From contig CALFXR010000069.1 of the NCBI GenBank assembly GCA_937958475.1, positions 21,194 through 85,193 on the forward strand: 64,000 bases of DNA, given 5' to 3'. Below are positions 8,380-16,583 of the stretch, in pieces. The DNA is from an uncultured Mesorhizobium sp. (GTDB taxonomy: Bacteria; Pseudomonadota; Alphaproteobacteria; Rhizobiales; Rhizobiaceae). Both the position numbers and the translations under genes were made by a program. The first letter of the stretch is position 1. Every line of letters begins with the position of its first letter. Below the pieces are notes generated by a model that was given only the letters and a program-made list of their open reading frames with translations, was not told the DNA's origin and made no database searches.

Positions 8380-9320
8380 GCGCCGATCGCCTCCCGGCGC
8401 TGCAGTCCGATCGCCACGAGAAGCAGCCCCCCGGTCAGCGCCGCACGCAGGAACGGCGAGACACCGAGGAGGTTCATGCCGTTGGAGATCAGCCCGAGCG
8501 TGATCACGCCCGCGACGATGCCGAGCACGCTGCCGGTGCCGCCGGCGAGCTGGACGCCGCCGAGCGCCATGGCGGTGACCGTGTCGAGCGAATAGGGATT
8601 GCCCATCGTCGCATCGCCCGCGCCGACGCGCGCCGTCAGGAAAATGCCGGCAACCACCGCGGACAGGGAGCAGAGAACGAAGCAGGCCACCTTCAGCCGC
8701 GTCACGGCGATGCCGTTGCGTCCCGCGCTGACCGGGTTGGCGCCGACCGCGTAGGTGCGCAGCCCGAACGGCGAGCGGCCGAGCAGGTACCAGGCCGCCA
8801 GGATGGCCGCGGCGCACCAGAAGAACGCGGCGGGCAGGCCGGCGACCTGCGATACCGCGAGGGTTCGAAGGTAGCCGGGCACCGCGCCTCCGGGAACCGG
8901 ATGCAGCAACAACGCGACACCCTGCACGAACGTCATGGTCGCCAGCGTCATGACCAGCGGATGGACCCTGAACAGGGTGACGCCGAAACCGTTGACCAGC
9001 CCGACGCCCACGCCCATCGCCAGCGCGAGGGGGACCCCCCAGGCCGGGTCCGCGGTCACGAGGATCGCGCTCGTCAGGCTCATGACCGAACCGACGGAAA
9101 GATCGATGCCGCCGGAAATCGCCACGATTCCCTGGCCGAGCGAGGCGATCATGAGCGCCGCGATCTGGCTGTTCACATTGGCCAGGTTTTCCAGGCTCCT
9201 GAACGTGCCCGACGATAGGCAAAGCAGGAAGAAGAGGGCGAGGGGAAGTGCCAGGACGATCGGCGACAACCCGGTGCGCCGGGATTTGCGGGCGAGATCA
9301 GGCATCGGCACGCCCGCCAT
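8376..9320 (-). CDS. Ribose-type ABC transporter permease (RbsC family), first subunit
   Basis: The first of two paired permeases, 314 residues if translation starts at 9320; ATG 9305 is an alternative. It shows the canonical GIVAISGGIDLSVGSVMSLTSA motif, the loop FGLRTYAVGANPVSAGRNGI and MALGGVQLAGGTGSVLGIVAG, all CUT2 permease hallmarks. The start lies inside the end of the ATPase gene and the stop overlaps the next permease by four bases, so the genes are tightly coupled. A heterodimer with the 7402-8379 product is expected. Confidence 0.92.
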   Translation of the reverse strand: MAGVPMPDLARKSRRTGLSPIVLALPLALFFLLCLSSGTFRSLENLANVNSQIAALMIASLGQGIVAISGGIDLSVGSVMSLTSAILVTADPAWGVPLALAMGVGVGLVNGFGVTLFRVHPLVMTLATMTFVQGVALLLHPVPGGAVPGYLRTLAVSQVAGLPAAFFWCAAAILAAWYLLGRSPFGLRTYAVGANPVSAGRNGIAVTRLKVACFVLCSLSAVVAGIFLTARVGAGDATMGNPYSLDTVTAMALGGVQLAGGTGSVLGIVAGVITLGLISNGMNLLGVSPFLRAALTGGLLLVAIGLQRREAIGA

Positions 9321-10809
9321 CTTCGGCGCCCCCCACCAGCGCGTGGCGCATGACTTCCTCCTCGCTGGTCTGCGCTCCGTCGAGCTCGGCCACGATTTCG
9401 TTCCGGCGCACGACGAGAATGCGATCGCAAAGACCCAGCAGCTCCAGCAACTCGCTGGAAACCGTCAGTACGGCACCTCCGCCGTTGGTGAACTCGCGCA
9501 GCAGCCCGTAGATTTCCGCCTTGGCCCCGACATCGACGCCGCGGGTCGGTTCCTCGAGCAGCAGCACGTCGATCCCCGCCGCGAGCCATCGGCCGATCAT
9601 CACCTTCTGCTGGTTGCCGCCGGAAAGCTCTCCGACCGCCTGGCGCGCACCCGCGGAGCGGATGTTCAGGCGCCGCATCAGTCCGGCGATCACATGGTGC
9701 CGTCCCCTCACCATTTGCCAGACCGGCAAGCGGCGCAGCATTCCAAGCGTGATGTTCTCGTTGATCGAAAGCGGCAGGTAGAGCCCCTCGGTCTTCCGAT
9801 CCTCCGGAACGAAGCCGACTCCCGCTAGGACGGTCTTCACCACATCGCCTCCGAGCGGCGTCGGGCCGGCCTCGCTGCCCTTCATGACCTTTCCGCCGAC
9901 CGAGGGTTCCAGCCCCGACAGGGCACGGATGATGTTGCGCTGACCCTGGCCTTCCAGCCCTGCCAGACCGACGATCTCGCCGCGTCTCAGGTCGAACGAG
10001 ACCGTCGGACCGCCGTCGCGGACTTGCAGGTCGTCGACCGAAAGCGCAACCGGTGCTCCGTCGGGGCGCGCCGGCCGCGCCGGGAAGAACTTAGAGAGCA
10101 CGCGCCCGACCATCAGCGACACCAACTCGTCACGGGTCAGCGCCTGTGTCGCGCGGGTCTCGACATGCAGGCCGTCCTTGAGAACGCTGACCCGGTCGCA
10201 GAACCGGAAGATCTCCTCGAGGCGGTGACTGACGTAGAAGACGAGCTTTCCCGCCGCCTTGAGCGTCGCCAGAAGCTCGCCGAGCTTCTCGACTTCGGGT
10301 GCATTCAGGGCAGCCGTCGGCTCGTCGAAAATGAAGATGTCGGCGTCGACGGAAACGCCCTTGGCGATTTCGACCAGATGCAGGTCGGCGACGGAGAGGT
10401 CGCCGCAGTAGGCGTCGACGTCCATGCTGCTTCCCAGCCGGGCCATCATCGACCGGGCCTGTTCGCGCATCGCCGCGCGGTCGACCGTGCCGCGGCGGAT
10501 CGGTTCGCGGCCGAGGAACAGGTTCTCGGCGATCGTGAGATTGGGCAGGAGGGTGAGTTCCTGGAAGATCGTCGAGATGCCGAGCCGGCGGGCATCCGCC
10601 GGATTCTCGGGCGAAACAGGCTTTCCGCGCAGCCGTATCTCGCCGCTGTCCGCCGGAAAAAGTCCCGCCAGCAGATTCATCAAGGTCGACTTGCCGGCGC
10701 CGTTTTCGCCCGTGATCGCGTGAACGGTGCCGGCGTCGCAGTCGAAGGAGACGTCACAAAGCGCCAAGTTCGAGCCGAAGCGCTTCGTAACCTTGTCGAA
10801 CGAAATCAT
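9298..10809 (-). CDS. Ribose-type ABC transporter ATP-binding protein (two ABC domains)
   Basis: A 503-residue fused ATPase of the RbsA/MglA type that powers the importer from the cytoplasm. Domain 1 has Walker A GENGAGKST, Walker B IFIFDEPTAAL and a degenerate signature (LSVADLHLVEIAKG). Domain 2 has a proper signature LSGGNQQKV and Walker B VLLLEEPTRGVD, but its Walker A region (LRRGEIVGLAGLEGQG) lacks the GKS/T. This asymmetric arrangement is normal for the family. It lies between the receptor gene and the permeases, all on the minus strand. Confidence 0.94.
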   Translation of the reverse strand: MISFDKVTKRFGSNLALCDVSFDCDAGTVHAITGENGAGKSTLMNLLAGLFPADSGEIRLRGKPVSPENPADARRLGISTIFQELTLLPNLTIAENLFLGREPIRRGTVDRAAMREQARSMMARLGSSMDVDAYCGDLSVADLHLVEIAKGVSVDADIFIFDEPTAALNAPEVEKLGELLATLKAAGKLVFYVSHRLEEIFRFCDRVSVLKDGLHVETRATQALTRDELVSLMVGRVLSKFFPARPARPDGAPVALSVDDLQVRDGGPTVSFDLRRGEIVGLAGLEGQGQRNIIRALSGLEPSVGGKVMKGSEAGPTPLGGDVVKTVLAGVGFVPEDRKTEGLYLPLSINENITLGMLRRLPVWQMVRGRHHVIAGLMRRLNIRSAGARQAVGELSGGNQQKVMIGRWLAAGIDVLLLEEPTRGVDVGAKAEIYGLLREFTNGGGAVLTVSSELLELLGLCDRILVVRRNEIVAELDGAQTSEEEVMRHALVGGAEDGGRADA

Positions 10810-10893
10810 GATGGTTGGGCGAACCGATGCTGCCGGCGATCCCTCCGCTCGTGCCCTCCGGCGCGAGCGGACGGATTTCCGCGAAAGGGCGGA

Positions 10894-11970
10894 CTACTTC
10901 GCGAACATTTCCTTGATCTTGTCGTCGGGCAAGGTCGACGTGACCCAGAAGGCGTCGTTCAGATCGGGCCGGTAGTAGTCGTCGAGGTTCTGGTTGGTGA
11001 TCGGCGCCGGCGAGGAATAGTAGTGGGTGTGCAGCGACTTGCCCTGCAGCAGGGCGACCGCGGCACGCACCGTCGCGGGTCCGAGGCCGGGCGTGAAGAT
11101 CGGCGCGGCACCGTCGACGCCGGCGTCCTTCCAGGCACGGAGGAAGCCGTTGTTGGACTCGCCCGTCATCGGCACCAGCGGCTTGCCGGCCTCGGCGAAG
11201 ACGTCGATGCAGGCGCGCGTCATGTCGGCGCCGGAGAACCAGATTCCGTCGACGGGCTGCCCCGAAAGCACCAGGTTCTCGCAAAGCTGCTTGCCCTTGG
11301 CGTAGTTCCAGTCGCCGTAGACCTCCGTGCCGATCTTGATGTCGCTACCTTCGATCGCCTTGCGGAAGCCGTCGTAGCGCTGCTGCTCTTCCTCCACGCC
11401 CGCGATTCCGCGGAACACCCAGATCGTGCCCTTGCCGCCCAGCTTTTCCCTGAGGAATTTGCCACCGACCGCGCCGAAGCGCTCTCCGCCGCCCATGACC
11501 TCGACCGTCGTGGCGAGGACGTCGCCGCCGGTGCCGAAATTGACGACGGGAACGCCCGCCGCCAGGGCCTTCGCCACCTGGTCCTTGACGAGCGCCGGCG
11601 CAAGCGGCGCGACGATCAGCGCGTCGACCTTCTGGGCGAGAAGGTCTTCCAGATCGGCGACCTGCTTGGCCGGCTGCCAGTTCGCCTCGGTGAAGATGAA
11701 CTCGCCGATGTCGGGGTTGCCGGCCGCCTCGCGTTTCATTTCCTCGATCATCTGGACGATCCAGGTGTTGCCGACGCCGACGAACGACACGCCGATCTTC
11801 CATGGCGGGGCCTTCTTGAACTTGTCCGCCGGAATCATGTTGGGCGATGTCGCCTCGATCAGGTTGGGCGGCAGCAACTGCACCTCGTCCTCGGCCAGCG
11901 CTGGCGCCGCCATCGAGGCAACCAGGCCGAAGAAAAGGGTTGCCGCGCTTCTTCGCAACATTTTGGTCAT
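10894..11970 (-). CDS. Periplasmic sugar-type substrate-binding protein
   Basis: The receptor of the ribose-type importer, 358 residues with a signal peptide MTKMLRRSAATLFFGLVASM ending near ALAEDE. The Peripla_BP_4 fold is seen in IGVSFVGVGNTWIVQMIEEM, the segment DLLAQKVDALIVAPLAPALV, GKGTIWVFRGIAG and GIWFSGADMTRACIDVF. ATG 11970 is preceded by GGAGG at the right distance, so the longer frame starting at 12072 is not used. It is the first gene of the operon, facing the TetR-type regulator. Relatives bind sugars, polyols and other compounds, and the ligand is not predictable here. Confidence 0.9.
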   Translation of the reverse strand: MTKMLRRSAATLFFGLVASMAAPALAEDEVQLLPPNLIEATSPNMIPADKFKKAPPWKIGVSFVGVGNTWIVQMIEEMKREAAGNPDIGEFIFTEANWQPAKQVADLEDLLAQKVDALIVAPLAPALVKDQVAKALAAGVPVVNFGTGGDVLATTVEVMGGGERFGAVGGKFLREKLGGKGTIWVFRGIAGVEEEQQRYDGFRKAIEGSDIKIGTEVYGDWNYAKGKQLCENLVLSGQPVDGIWFSGADMTRACIDVFAEAGKPLVPMTGESNNGFLRAWKDAGVDGAAPIFTPGLGPATVRAAVALLQGKSLHTHYYSSPAPITNQNLDDYYRPDLNDAFWVTSTLPDDKIKEMFAK

Positions 11971-12285
11971 TTGGTCCTCCCGGTACATGGGGCCCGTGGG
12001 CATGGCCCCGAAAAAGCCGTCGAACGCGGCTGCCTCTCCCTCACCTGATCGGAAACTGATAGGTTGATCCAATCAAGTGACCAAATTCATATGATCATGC
12101 CCGCTTGTTCGTCAACGGATTTCGGTCCGAGAATCGGAGAAACCCCCGGACACCCCTCGAGGGAGGCGTTGGGGCAGGACCCGGGAAGCTCATGCACCGC
12201 ACGACGTGCGTACGAAGGCAGGATCGCATAAAAGGTCGAAACGTCTGGCGCGGGTTCACGCGGATTCGCCGGGGAAGGCATCGAG
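11971..12285. promoter_or_regulatory. divergent promoter region with candidate TetR operators
   Basis: No supported gene in this 315-base gap between the receptor and the TetR gene. It contains a dyad TTGAT-CCA-ATCAA at 12064-12076 and the 8-base palindrome TCATATGA at 12087-12094, about 95-125 bases ahead of the receptor start. Either could be the binding site of the adjacent TetR-family protein. Confidence 0.45.
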
Positions 12286-12933
12286 ATGGCAGGTAGGGAA
12301 GCACTCAGAATACGCAGGAGCCCGGTTCGCCCGCAGAGCACCGGCCGCCGCGAGCAGATCATCGGCGCTGCCCTGACGGTGATGATTTCCAATGGCGTCT
12401 ACAACGCCACCACGCGCAGGATCGCCGAAGCGGCCGGCGTCAACGTCGCGACGCTTCACTACCATTTCCACAACAAGGAAGAGATCATCTTCAGCGCCAT
12501 GGAGGAACTGGCGTCAAGCTATCGGAATACCCTGTCGGAACACTTCACGCAGCCGCAGAAACTTCACGACAGGATACACGATCTCCTGTGGTTCATCTGG
12601 AGGGAGATCGAGCAGGCGCCCGGCGAGCAACTCGTGTTGCAGGAGATGACGCTCTACGTCTTGCGGGTTTCCCATGCCGAGCACCTGGCCGCCCAGAAGG
12701 AACGCGAAATCAAGTCATTGTACAGCGTGTCTCTTCGCGGCTGCAGCGACGTCGGCCCGGACGACGAGCCTCAGATCGAGGAGCTGACCGATTTCATCTA
12801 TGCCTGTTTCGTGGGAATCCTGAATCAGTGGCTGGCGACGAGGGACGAGCCGTCGCTCGTGAGAACGACCGGCAACCTGATCGCGGCGGCGCAGGCGCTG
12901 GCCGGCAAGCTGCTTCCTCACAGCAAGCAGTGA
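12286..12933 (+). CDS. TetR-family transcriptional regulator
   Basis: A 215-residue TetR/AcrR-type repressor. The N-terminal DNA-binding domain (residues about 17-70) has the family pattern: GRREQIIGAALTVMISNGV, TTRRIAEAAGVNVATLHYHF as the helix-turn-helix, then NKEEIIFSAMEEL. The C-terminal ligand domain is variable and cannot be matched to a ligand. GGGAAGG lies about nine bases before ATG 12286. It is divergent from the ribose-type ABC operon and the likely local regulator of it, with an imported compound as the probable inducer (inference). Confidence 0.9.
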   Translation: MAGREALRIRRSPVRPQSTGRREQIIGAALTVMISNGVYNATTRRIAEAAGVNVATLHYHFHNKEEIIFSAMEELASSYRNTLSEHFTQPQKLHDRIHDLLWFIWREIEQAPGEQLVLQEMTLYVLRVSHAEHLAAQKEREIKSLYSVSLRGCSDVGPDDEPQIEELTDFIYACFVGILNQWLATRDEPSLVRTTGNLIAAAQALAGKLLPHSKQ

Positions 12934-13058
12934 CGGTTTGAGCCCGCGTTGCGAGACGGCGGATGCGCGTTCTCCGCGAGGACCCGTTCGTCCTCCCGTG
13001 CCGTTGGCTCCGCCTTCACGGGAGCCGCGCCTTCACCACGGCCGTGGAGTCCGTGCGT

Positions 13059-13088
13059 CCACCCGGGGCCGGACGCCGAACCGGGTGG
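13059..13088. terminator. possible stem between convergent regulators
   Basis: CCACCCGG at 13059-13066 pairs with CCGGGTGG at 13081-13088 in the gap between the convergent TetR and IclR genes. No T-run follows on either strand, so this is a weak call. Confidence 0.25.
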
Positions 13089-13117
13089 CGGAAAAACGCG
13101 TTGGCAGGTCAGTATCG

Positions 13118-13903
13118 CTAGGGGCGGTTCGCGGGAGGGGTCGCCAGGCCTTTCACCTCCGTGGCGAGGAACGAGGCGCCGAGATGCTCGCCGATCACGT
13201 CGTGCACGAGCCGGGCGGTCTCGTACATGATGTTCTCGATGCGGTGGATCGGCGCGGCGACCGTCAGCGAGAAGACGCGCCCGGACAGGACGACCGGCAC
13301 GGAGACGCCGCCGAGGTCGACGCTGTAGTTCGAGGCGCTGCGGAACCAGCCGCGATGCAGGCCGGCACGGAGCTGGCCCTCGACGGCCTCGATGCTCATC
13401 GGCGTGCCGCTGCCGTAGCGTTCGAAGACGACCTTGCGCAGGATCGCGTTCCGCTGGTTTTCGGTCCACTGGCTCATGATGGCCTGGCCCGACGCGGTCG
13501 CGTGGATCGGAATGCGCTGGCCGACCTCGGCCGCATAGCGGACGCGTGCGGGGGATTGCACGACCTCGAGGAAGACCACGCTCATGCCCGAAGCCGCGCC
13601 CACGCACACGGTCTCGCCGGTCTTCGCCGCGAGATCACGCGTGATCTGCAGGAGCGGCTCCGGCACGGGCTCGGAACTGGAGATCGCCTGGGCGAGGACC
13701 AGCCAGCGCGGGGTGGGATAGAACCGTCCGCGCCCCTCGGGTTCGAACAGGAAGCCGCGGTTGCTCAGCGTGGACAGGACGTTGAAGGTCGAAGAGCGCG
13801 GCCAGCCGAAATGCTGCGAGACTTCGGCGAGAGTGGCCGGCTTGCCGCGCTCGGCGAAGAACTCCAGCAGATCCAGGACGTTCTCGACTTGCCGGACGGT
13901 CAT
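13118..13903 (-). CDS. IclR-family transcriptional regulator
   Basis: A 261-residue IclR-type regulator. The winged helix-turn-helix spans residues about 5-65 (VENVLDLLEFFAERGKPATL, EVSQHFGWPRSSTFNVLSTL, NRGFLFEPEGRGRFYPTPR). The GAF-like effector domain follows, with VRYAAEVGQRIPIHATASGQ, the usual IclR block, and SVDLGGVSVPVVLSGRVFSLTVAAP. ATG 13903 is chosen because the domain begins there. It is divergent from the aldehyde dehydrogenase operon, and two copies of a TGTCCA-N6/7-GAACAAA element lie in the gap, 20 bases before this gene and about 70 bases before the operon. Confidence 0.93.
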   Translation of the reverse strand: MTVRQVENVLDLLEFFAERGKPATLAEVSQHFGWPRSSTFNVLSTLSNRGFLFEPEGRGRFYPTPRWLVLAQAISSSEPVPEPLLQITRDLAAKTGETVCVGAASGMSVVFLEVVQSPARVRYAAEVGQRIPIHATASGQAIMSQWTENQRNAILRKVVFERYGSGTPMSIEAVEGQLRAGLHRGWFRSASNYSVDLGGVSVPVVLSGRVFSLTVAAPIHRIENIMYETARLVHDVIGEHLGASFLATEVKGLATPPANRP

Positions 13904-13922
13904 TTCGGTTTCCCTAGCCGCA

Positions 13923-13942
13923 TGTCCACATACAGGAACAAA
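13923..13942 (+). promoter_or_regulatory. candidate IclR operator, copy 1
   Basis: TGTCCA, seven bases, GAACAAA, 20 bases upstream of the iclR-type start codon. It matches copy 2 at 14108-14126 read on the opposite strand, so the two copies face each other across the divergent promoters. Confidence 0.45.
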
Positions 13943-14106
13943 CCGGCCTAGCGCAACATCTCCGGGCGACCCGCTGACCATCCTTCGCATGAGTGCGCAT
14001 GATGGTCCCCGGCGGCTCGACCGAGGCGACAACCGCCGCGGTGGAACGTTCGTCCGAGCAGGCAGGTTTTCCGTTGCGCGGGATATCGGTTCAAATATGG
14101 AGATGA

Positions 14107-14129
14107 ATTTGTTCTATGTATGGACAAAT
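14107..14129 (-). promoter_or_regulatory. candidate IclR operator, copy 2, with ATTTGT/ACAAAT dyad
   Basis: On the minus strand the site reads TGTCCA, six bases, GAACAAA, the same element as copy 1 with the spacer one base shorter. The flanks form a perfect ATTTGT-N11-ACAAAT inverted repeat. It ends about 70 bases before the TTG start of the aldehyde dehydrogenase. Confidence 0.5.
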
Positions 14130-14199
14130 CCTTGGCGATATCGCTAGGCTTGTTTGCAGTCGCCACGTCACGCCGCACGCGAACAGCCGGGAGGAAAAC

Positions 14200-15696
14200 T
14201 TGAACGCAACGCCGAAAGCCATGGCCCGGTATCCGCATCTGTTCATCGGCGGCGAATGGGTCGAACCGGACGACGGCGGCGTGATCGAGAGCATCGATCC
14301 GGCGAACGGCAGGCCCTGGGCGAGCGTCGCATATGGCGGACGAAAGGACATCGATCGGGCGGTTGCCGCGGCGCGCGCTGCGCTCGAGGGTCCATGGGGG
14401 CGGATGTCGGGCCATGAACGCGCCGCGCTGCTCTACAGGCTGGCCGACATCTATCAGCGCCGCGCCCCCGAACTCGCGGTGCTCGAATCGCGCGATTCGG
14501 GTCGCGCGATCCGCGAAGCGCGGCCCGACGTGGGCGCGCACCACAACTGGTATCGCTGGTTCGCATCGCTTGCCGACAAGATCTGGGGCCGGACCATCCC
14601 GATCGACGACAGCGTGCATGCCTATACGTCGCGGCTGCCTGTCGGCGTGGTCGGTGCGATCACCCCGTGGAACGCGCCGATGCTGACCACCTCCTGGAAG
14701 CTCGGCCCGGCGCTGGCGACCGGCTGTACGGTTGTGCTGAAGCCGGCTGAACTGACCCCCGTCACCGCGCTCGAACTGGCGAAGATGATCGAGGAGGCGG
14801 GCTTTCCCGCCGGCGTGGTCAACGTCGTGCCGGGCTACGGCCACAACGGCGCGGGCGAGCATCTCGTCGCGCATCCCGGCGTCGACAAGATCGCCTTCAC
14901 CGGCGAAGGCAACACCGCGCGCGCCATTCTCAAGACCGGCGCCGATACGCTCAAGCGGTTCTCGTTCGAGCTCGGCGGCAAGGCGCCGCACATCATCTTC
15001 GCCGACGCCGATATCGAGCAGGCACTCAACGCGGCGACGGGCTCGGCCTGGGCCGTGTGCGGCCAGAGCTGCACGCTGGGCTCGAGGGTGATGGTCGAGC
15101 GGCCGGTCTACGACCGGGTGGTCGAGGCATTCGCCGCGAGGGCCGCGCGGGTGAGGGTGGGACATCCGCTCGATGACGCCACGCATATGGGGCCCCAGGC
15201 GTCGGACGAGCAGCTGGAGAAGACCCTGGCCTATGTCGGCTACGGCAAGGAGGAAGGCGCCGAACTCGTCGCCGGCGGCGGCAGGATCAGCGACGGCGCC
15301 TTCGCCGACGGCTACTTCGTCCAACCCACGGTGTTCGCCGGCGTCTCCAATTCCATGCGCATCGCGCGGGAAGAGATCTTCGGCCCCGTCGCCGCGCTGA
15401 TTCCCTTCGATGGCGAGGAAGAAGCTGTCGCCATCGCCAACGATACCTCCTACGGTCTCACGGCGGGACTGTGGTCGCAGGACATCGGCAAGGCGCACCG
15501 GGTGGCAGCGAAGATCCGCGCCGGCATGGTCTGGGTGAACACCTACCGCTTCATCCGCTGGACCACGCCCTATGGCGGATTCAAGGCGAGCGGCTGGGGG
15601 CGCGAGAACGGCATCGAGGCGCTGGACAACTATCTCGAGACAAGAACCACCGTGGTGAGCACCACGGCGCGGTTCCCGGATGCCTACGCATCCTAA
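14200..15696 (+). CDS. Aldehyde dehydrogenase (betaine-aldehyde-dehydrogenase-like)
   Basis: An NAD(P)-dependent aldehyde dehydrogenase of 498 residues. The catalytic cysteine is C291 in GQSCTLGS and the general base is E257 in ELGGKAP; ITPWNAPMLTTSWKLGPALA and FGPVAALIPF are further family blocks. TTG at 14200 is taken as the start because GGGAGGA lies five bases before it; the frame stays open to 14116, and ATG 14221 is an alternative. It is the first gene of an IclR-controlled operon running to 24401. It probably oxidises an aldehyde to the acid that later enzymes activate with CoA. The substrate is unknown. Confidence 0.9.
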   Translation: MNATPKAMARYPHLFIGGEWVEPDDGGVIESIDPANGRPWASVAYGGRKDIDRAVAAARAALEGPWGRMSGHERAALLYRLADIYQRRAPELAVLESRDSGRAIREARPDVGAHHNWYRWFASLADKIWGRTIPIDDSVHAYTSRLPVGVVGAITPWNAPMLTTSWKLGPALATGCTVVLKPAELTPVTALELAKMIEEAGFPAGVVNVVPGYGHNGAGEHLVAHPGVDKIAFTGEGNTARAILKTGADTLKRFSFELGGKAPHIIFADADIEQALNAATGSAWAVCGQSCTLGSRVMVERPVYDRVVEAFAARAARVRVGHPLDDATHMGPQASDEQLEKTLAYVGYGKEEGAELVAGGGRISDGAFADGYFVQPTVFAGVSNSMRIAREEIFGPVAALIPFDGEEEAVAIANDTSYGLTAGLWSQDIGKAHRVAAKIRAGMVWVNTYRFIRWTTPYGGFKASGWGRENGIEALDNYLETRTTVVSTTARFPDAYAS

Positions 15697-15706
15697 GGGG
15701 GGGACG

Positions 15707-16477
15707 ATGAGACTATCCGGGAAACTGGCCATCATCACGGCTGCCGCGTCCGGCATGGGCAAGGCAGGCGTCGAACTGTTCCGGCGCGAGGGCGCGGAGG
15801 TCTGCGCCGTCGACGTGAATTCGGCGGCGCTGGACGCGCTTGCGCGAGAGATGGCGTCGCGCGGCCTGCCGATCAGCACCGTCACCGCCGACCTGTCGAC
15901 GGAAGAGGGCGCCAGCACCAGCGTTCACCAGGCCGCGAAGGCGCTCGGGGGCGTCGACATCCTGTGGGCCCATGCGGGCATTCCGGGGCCTGCCGGCATC
16001 GAGAACCTCGACCTCGCTGCCTATCGCCAGGCGATGGCCCTCAATGTCGATTCGGCCGTCATCGGCGCCGGCGAAGTGATCGGGTACATGCGCAAGCGCG
16101 GCGGCGGATCGATCATCTTCACCGCCTCGATATCCGGCATCGTCGGGTCGCGCTTCTCGCCGGTCTATTCGGCGGGCAAGTTCGCCATCGTCGGCCTGAC
16201 GAAATCGCTGGCGCAGACATTCGCGCCCGACGGCGTGCGGGTGAACGTGGTCTGCCCCGGCCTGACGCATACGCCGATGCTGACGCAGTTCACCAGCCGG
16301 CGGGGCGATCCCGAGGAGGCTGCTGCCAACGAGAAGGCGCTGTTGGCGCAGGTCCCGCTCGGGCGTCTCTGCCGGCCGGAGGAGATCGCCCACGCGGCCC
16401 TCTGGCTCGCCTCCGAAGATGCATCCTTCGTCACCGGCGTCGACCTGCCGGTCGACGGCGGGTTCACGTGTCGCTGA
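15707..16477 (+). CDS. SDR-family oxidoreductase
   Basis: A classical short-chain dehydrogenase of 256 residues. The cofactor loop is TAAASGMGKAG near residue 15, with D38 in CAVDVNS suggesting NAD preference; the catalytic tyrosine and lysine are in YSAGK and the serine is in TASISG. The C-terminus DLPVDGGFTCR is usual. ATG 15707 has GGGGGGGA before it. It lies ten bases after the aldehyde dehydrogenase, so the pair may convert an alcohol to an acid through an aldehyde. Confidence 0.9.
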   Translation: MRLSGKLAIITAAASGMGKAGVELFRREGAEVCAVDVNSAALDALAREMASRGLPISTVTADLSTEEGASTSVHQAAKALGGVDILWAHAGIPGPAGIENLDLAAYRQAMALNVDSAVIGAGEVIGYMRKRGGGSIIFTASISGIVGSRFSPVYSAGKFAIVGLTKSLAQTFAPDGVRVNVVCPGLTHTPMLTQFTSRRGDPEEAAANEKALLAQVPLGRLCRPEEIAHAALWLASEDASFVTGVDLPVDGGFTCR

Positions 16478-16583
16478 GCGTCCCGGTCGACCAACAAGGC
16501 CGCGTCGGCGCGAGACGTCGACGCGAGATGAAGAAGTCCGCAATCATGGGCAATCGGCCTGTTTCGGCCCATCGGAGGAAGTA

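Noticed and set aside
13923..13930. TGTCCACA as a sixth GntR site
   Set aside because: It fits TGTnnACA only, lacks the following nTT, and belongs better to the IclR element pair 23 kb away from the GntR block.
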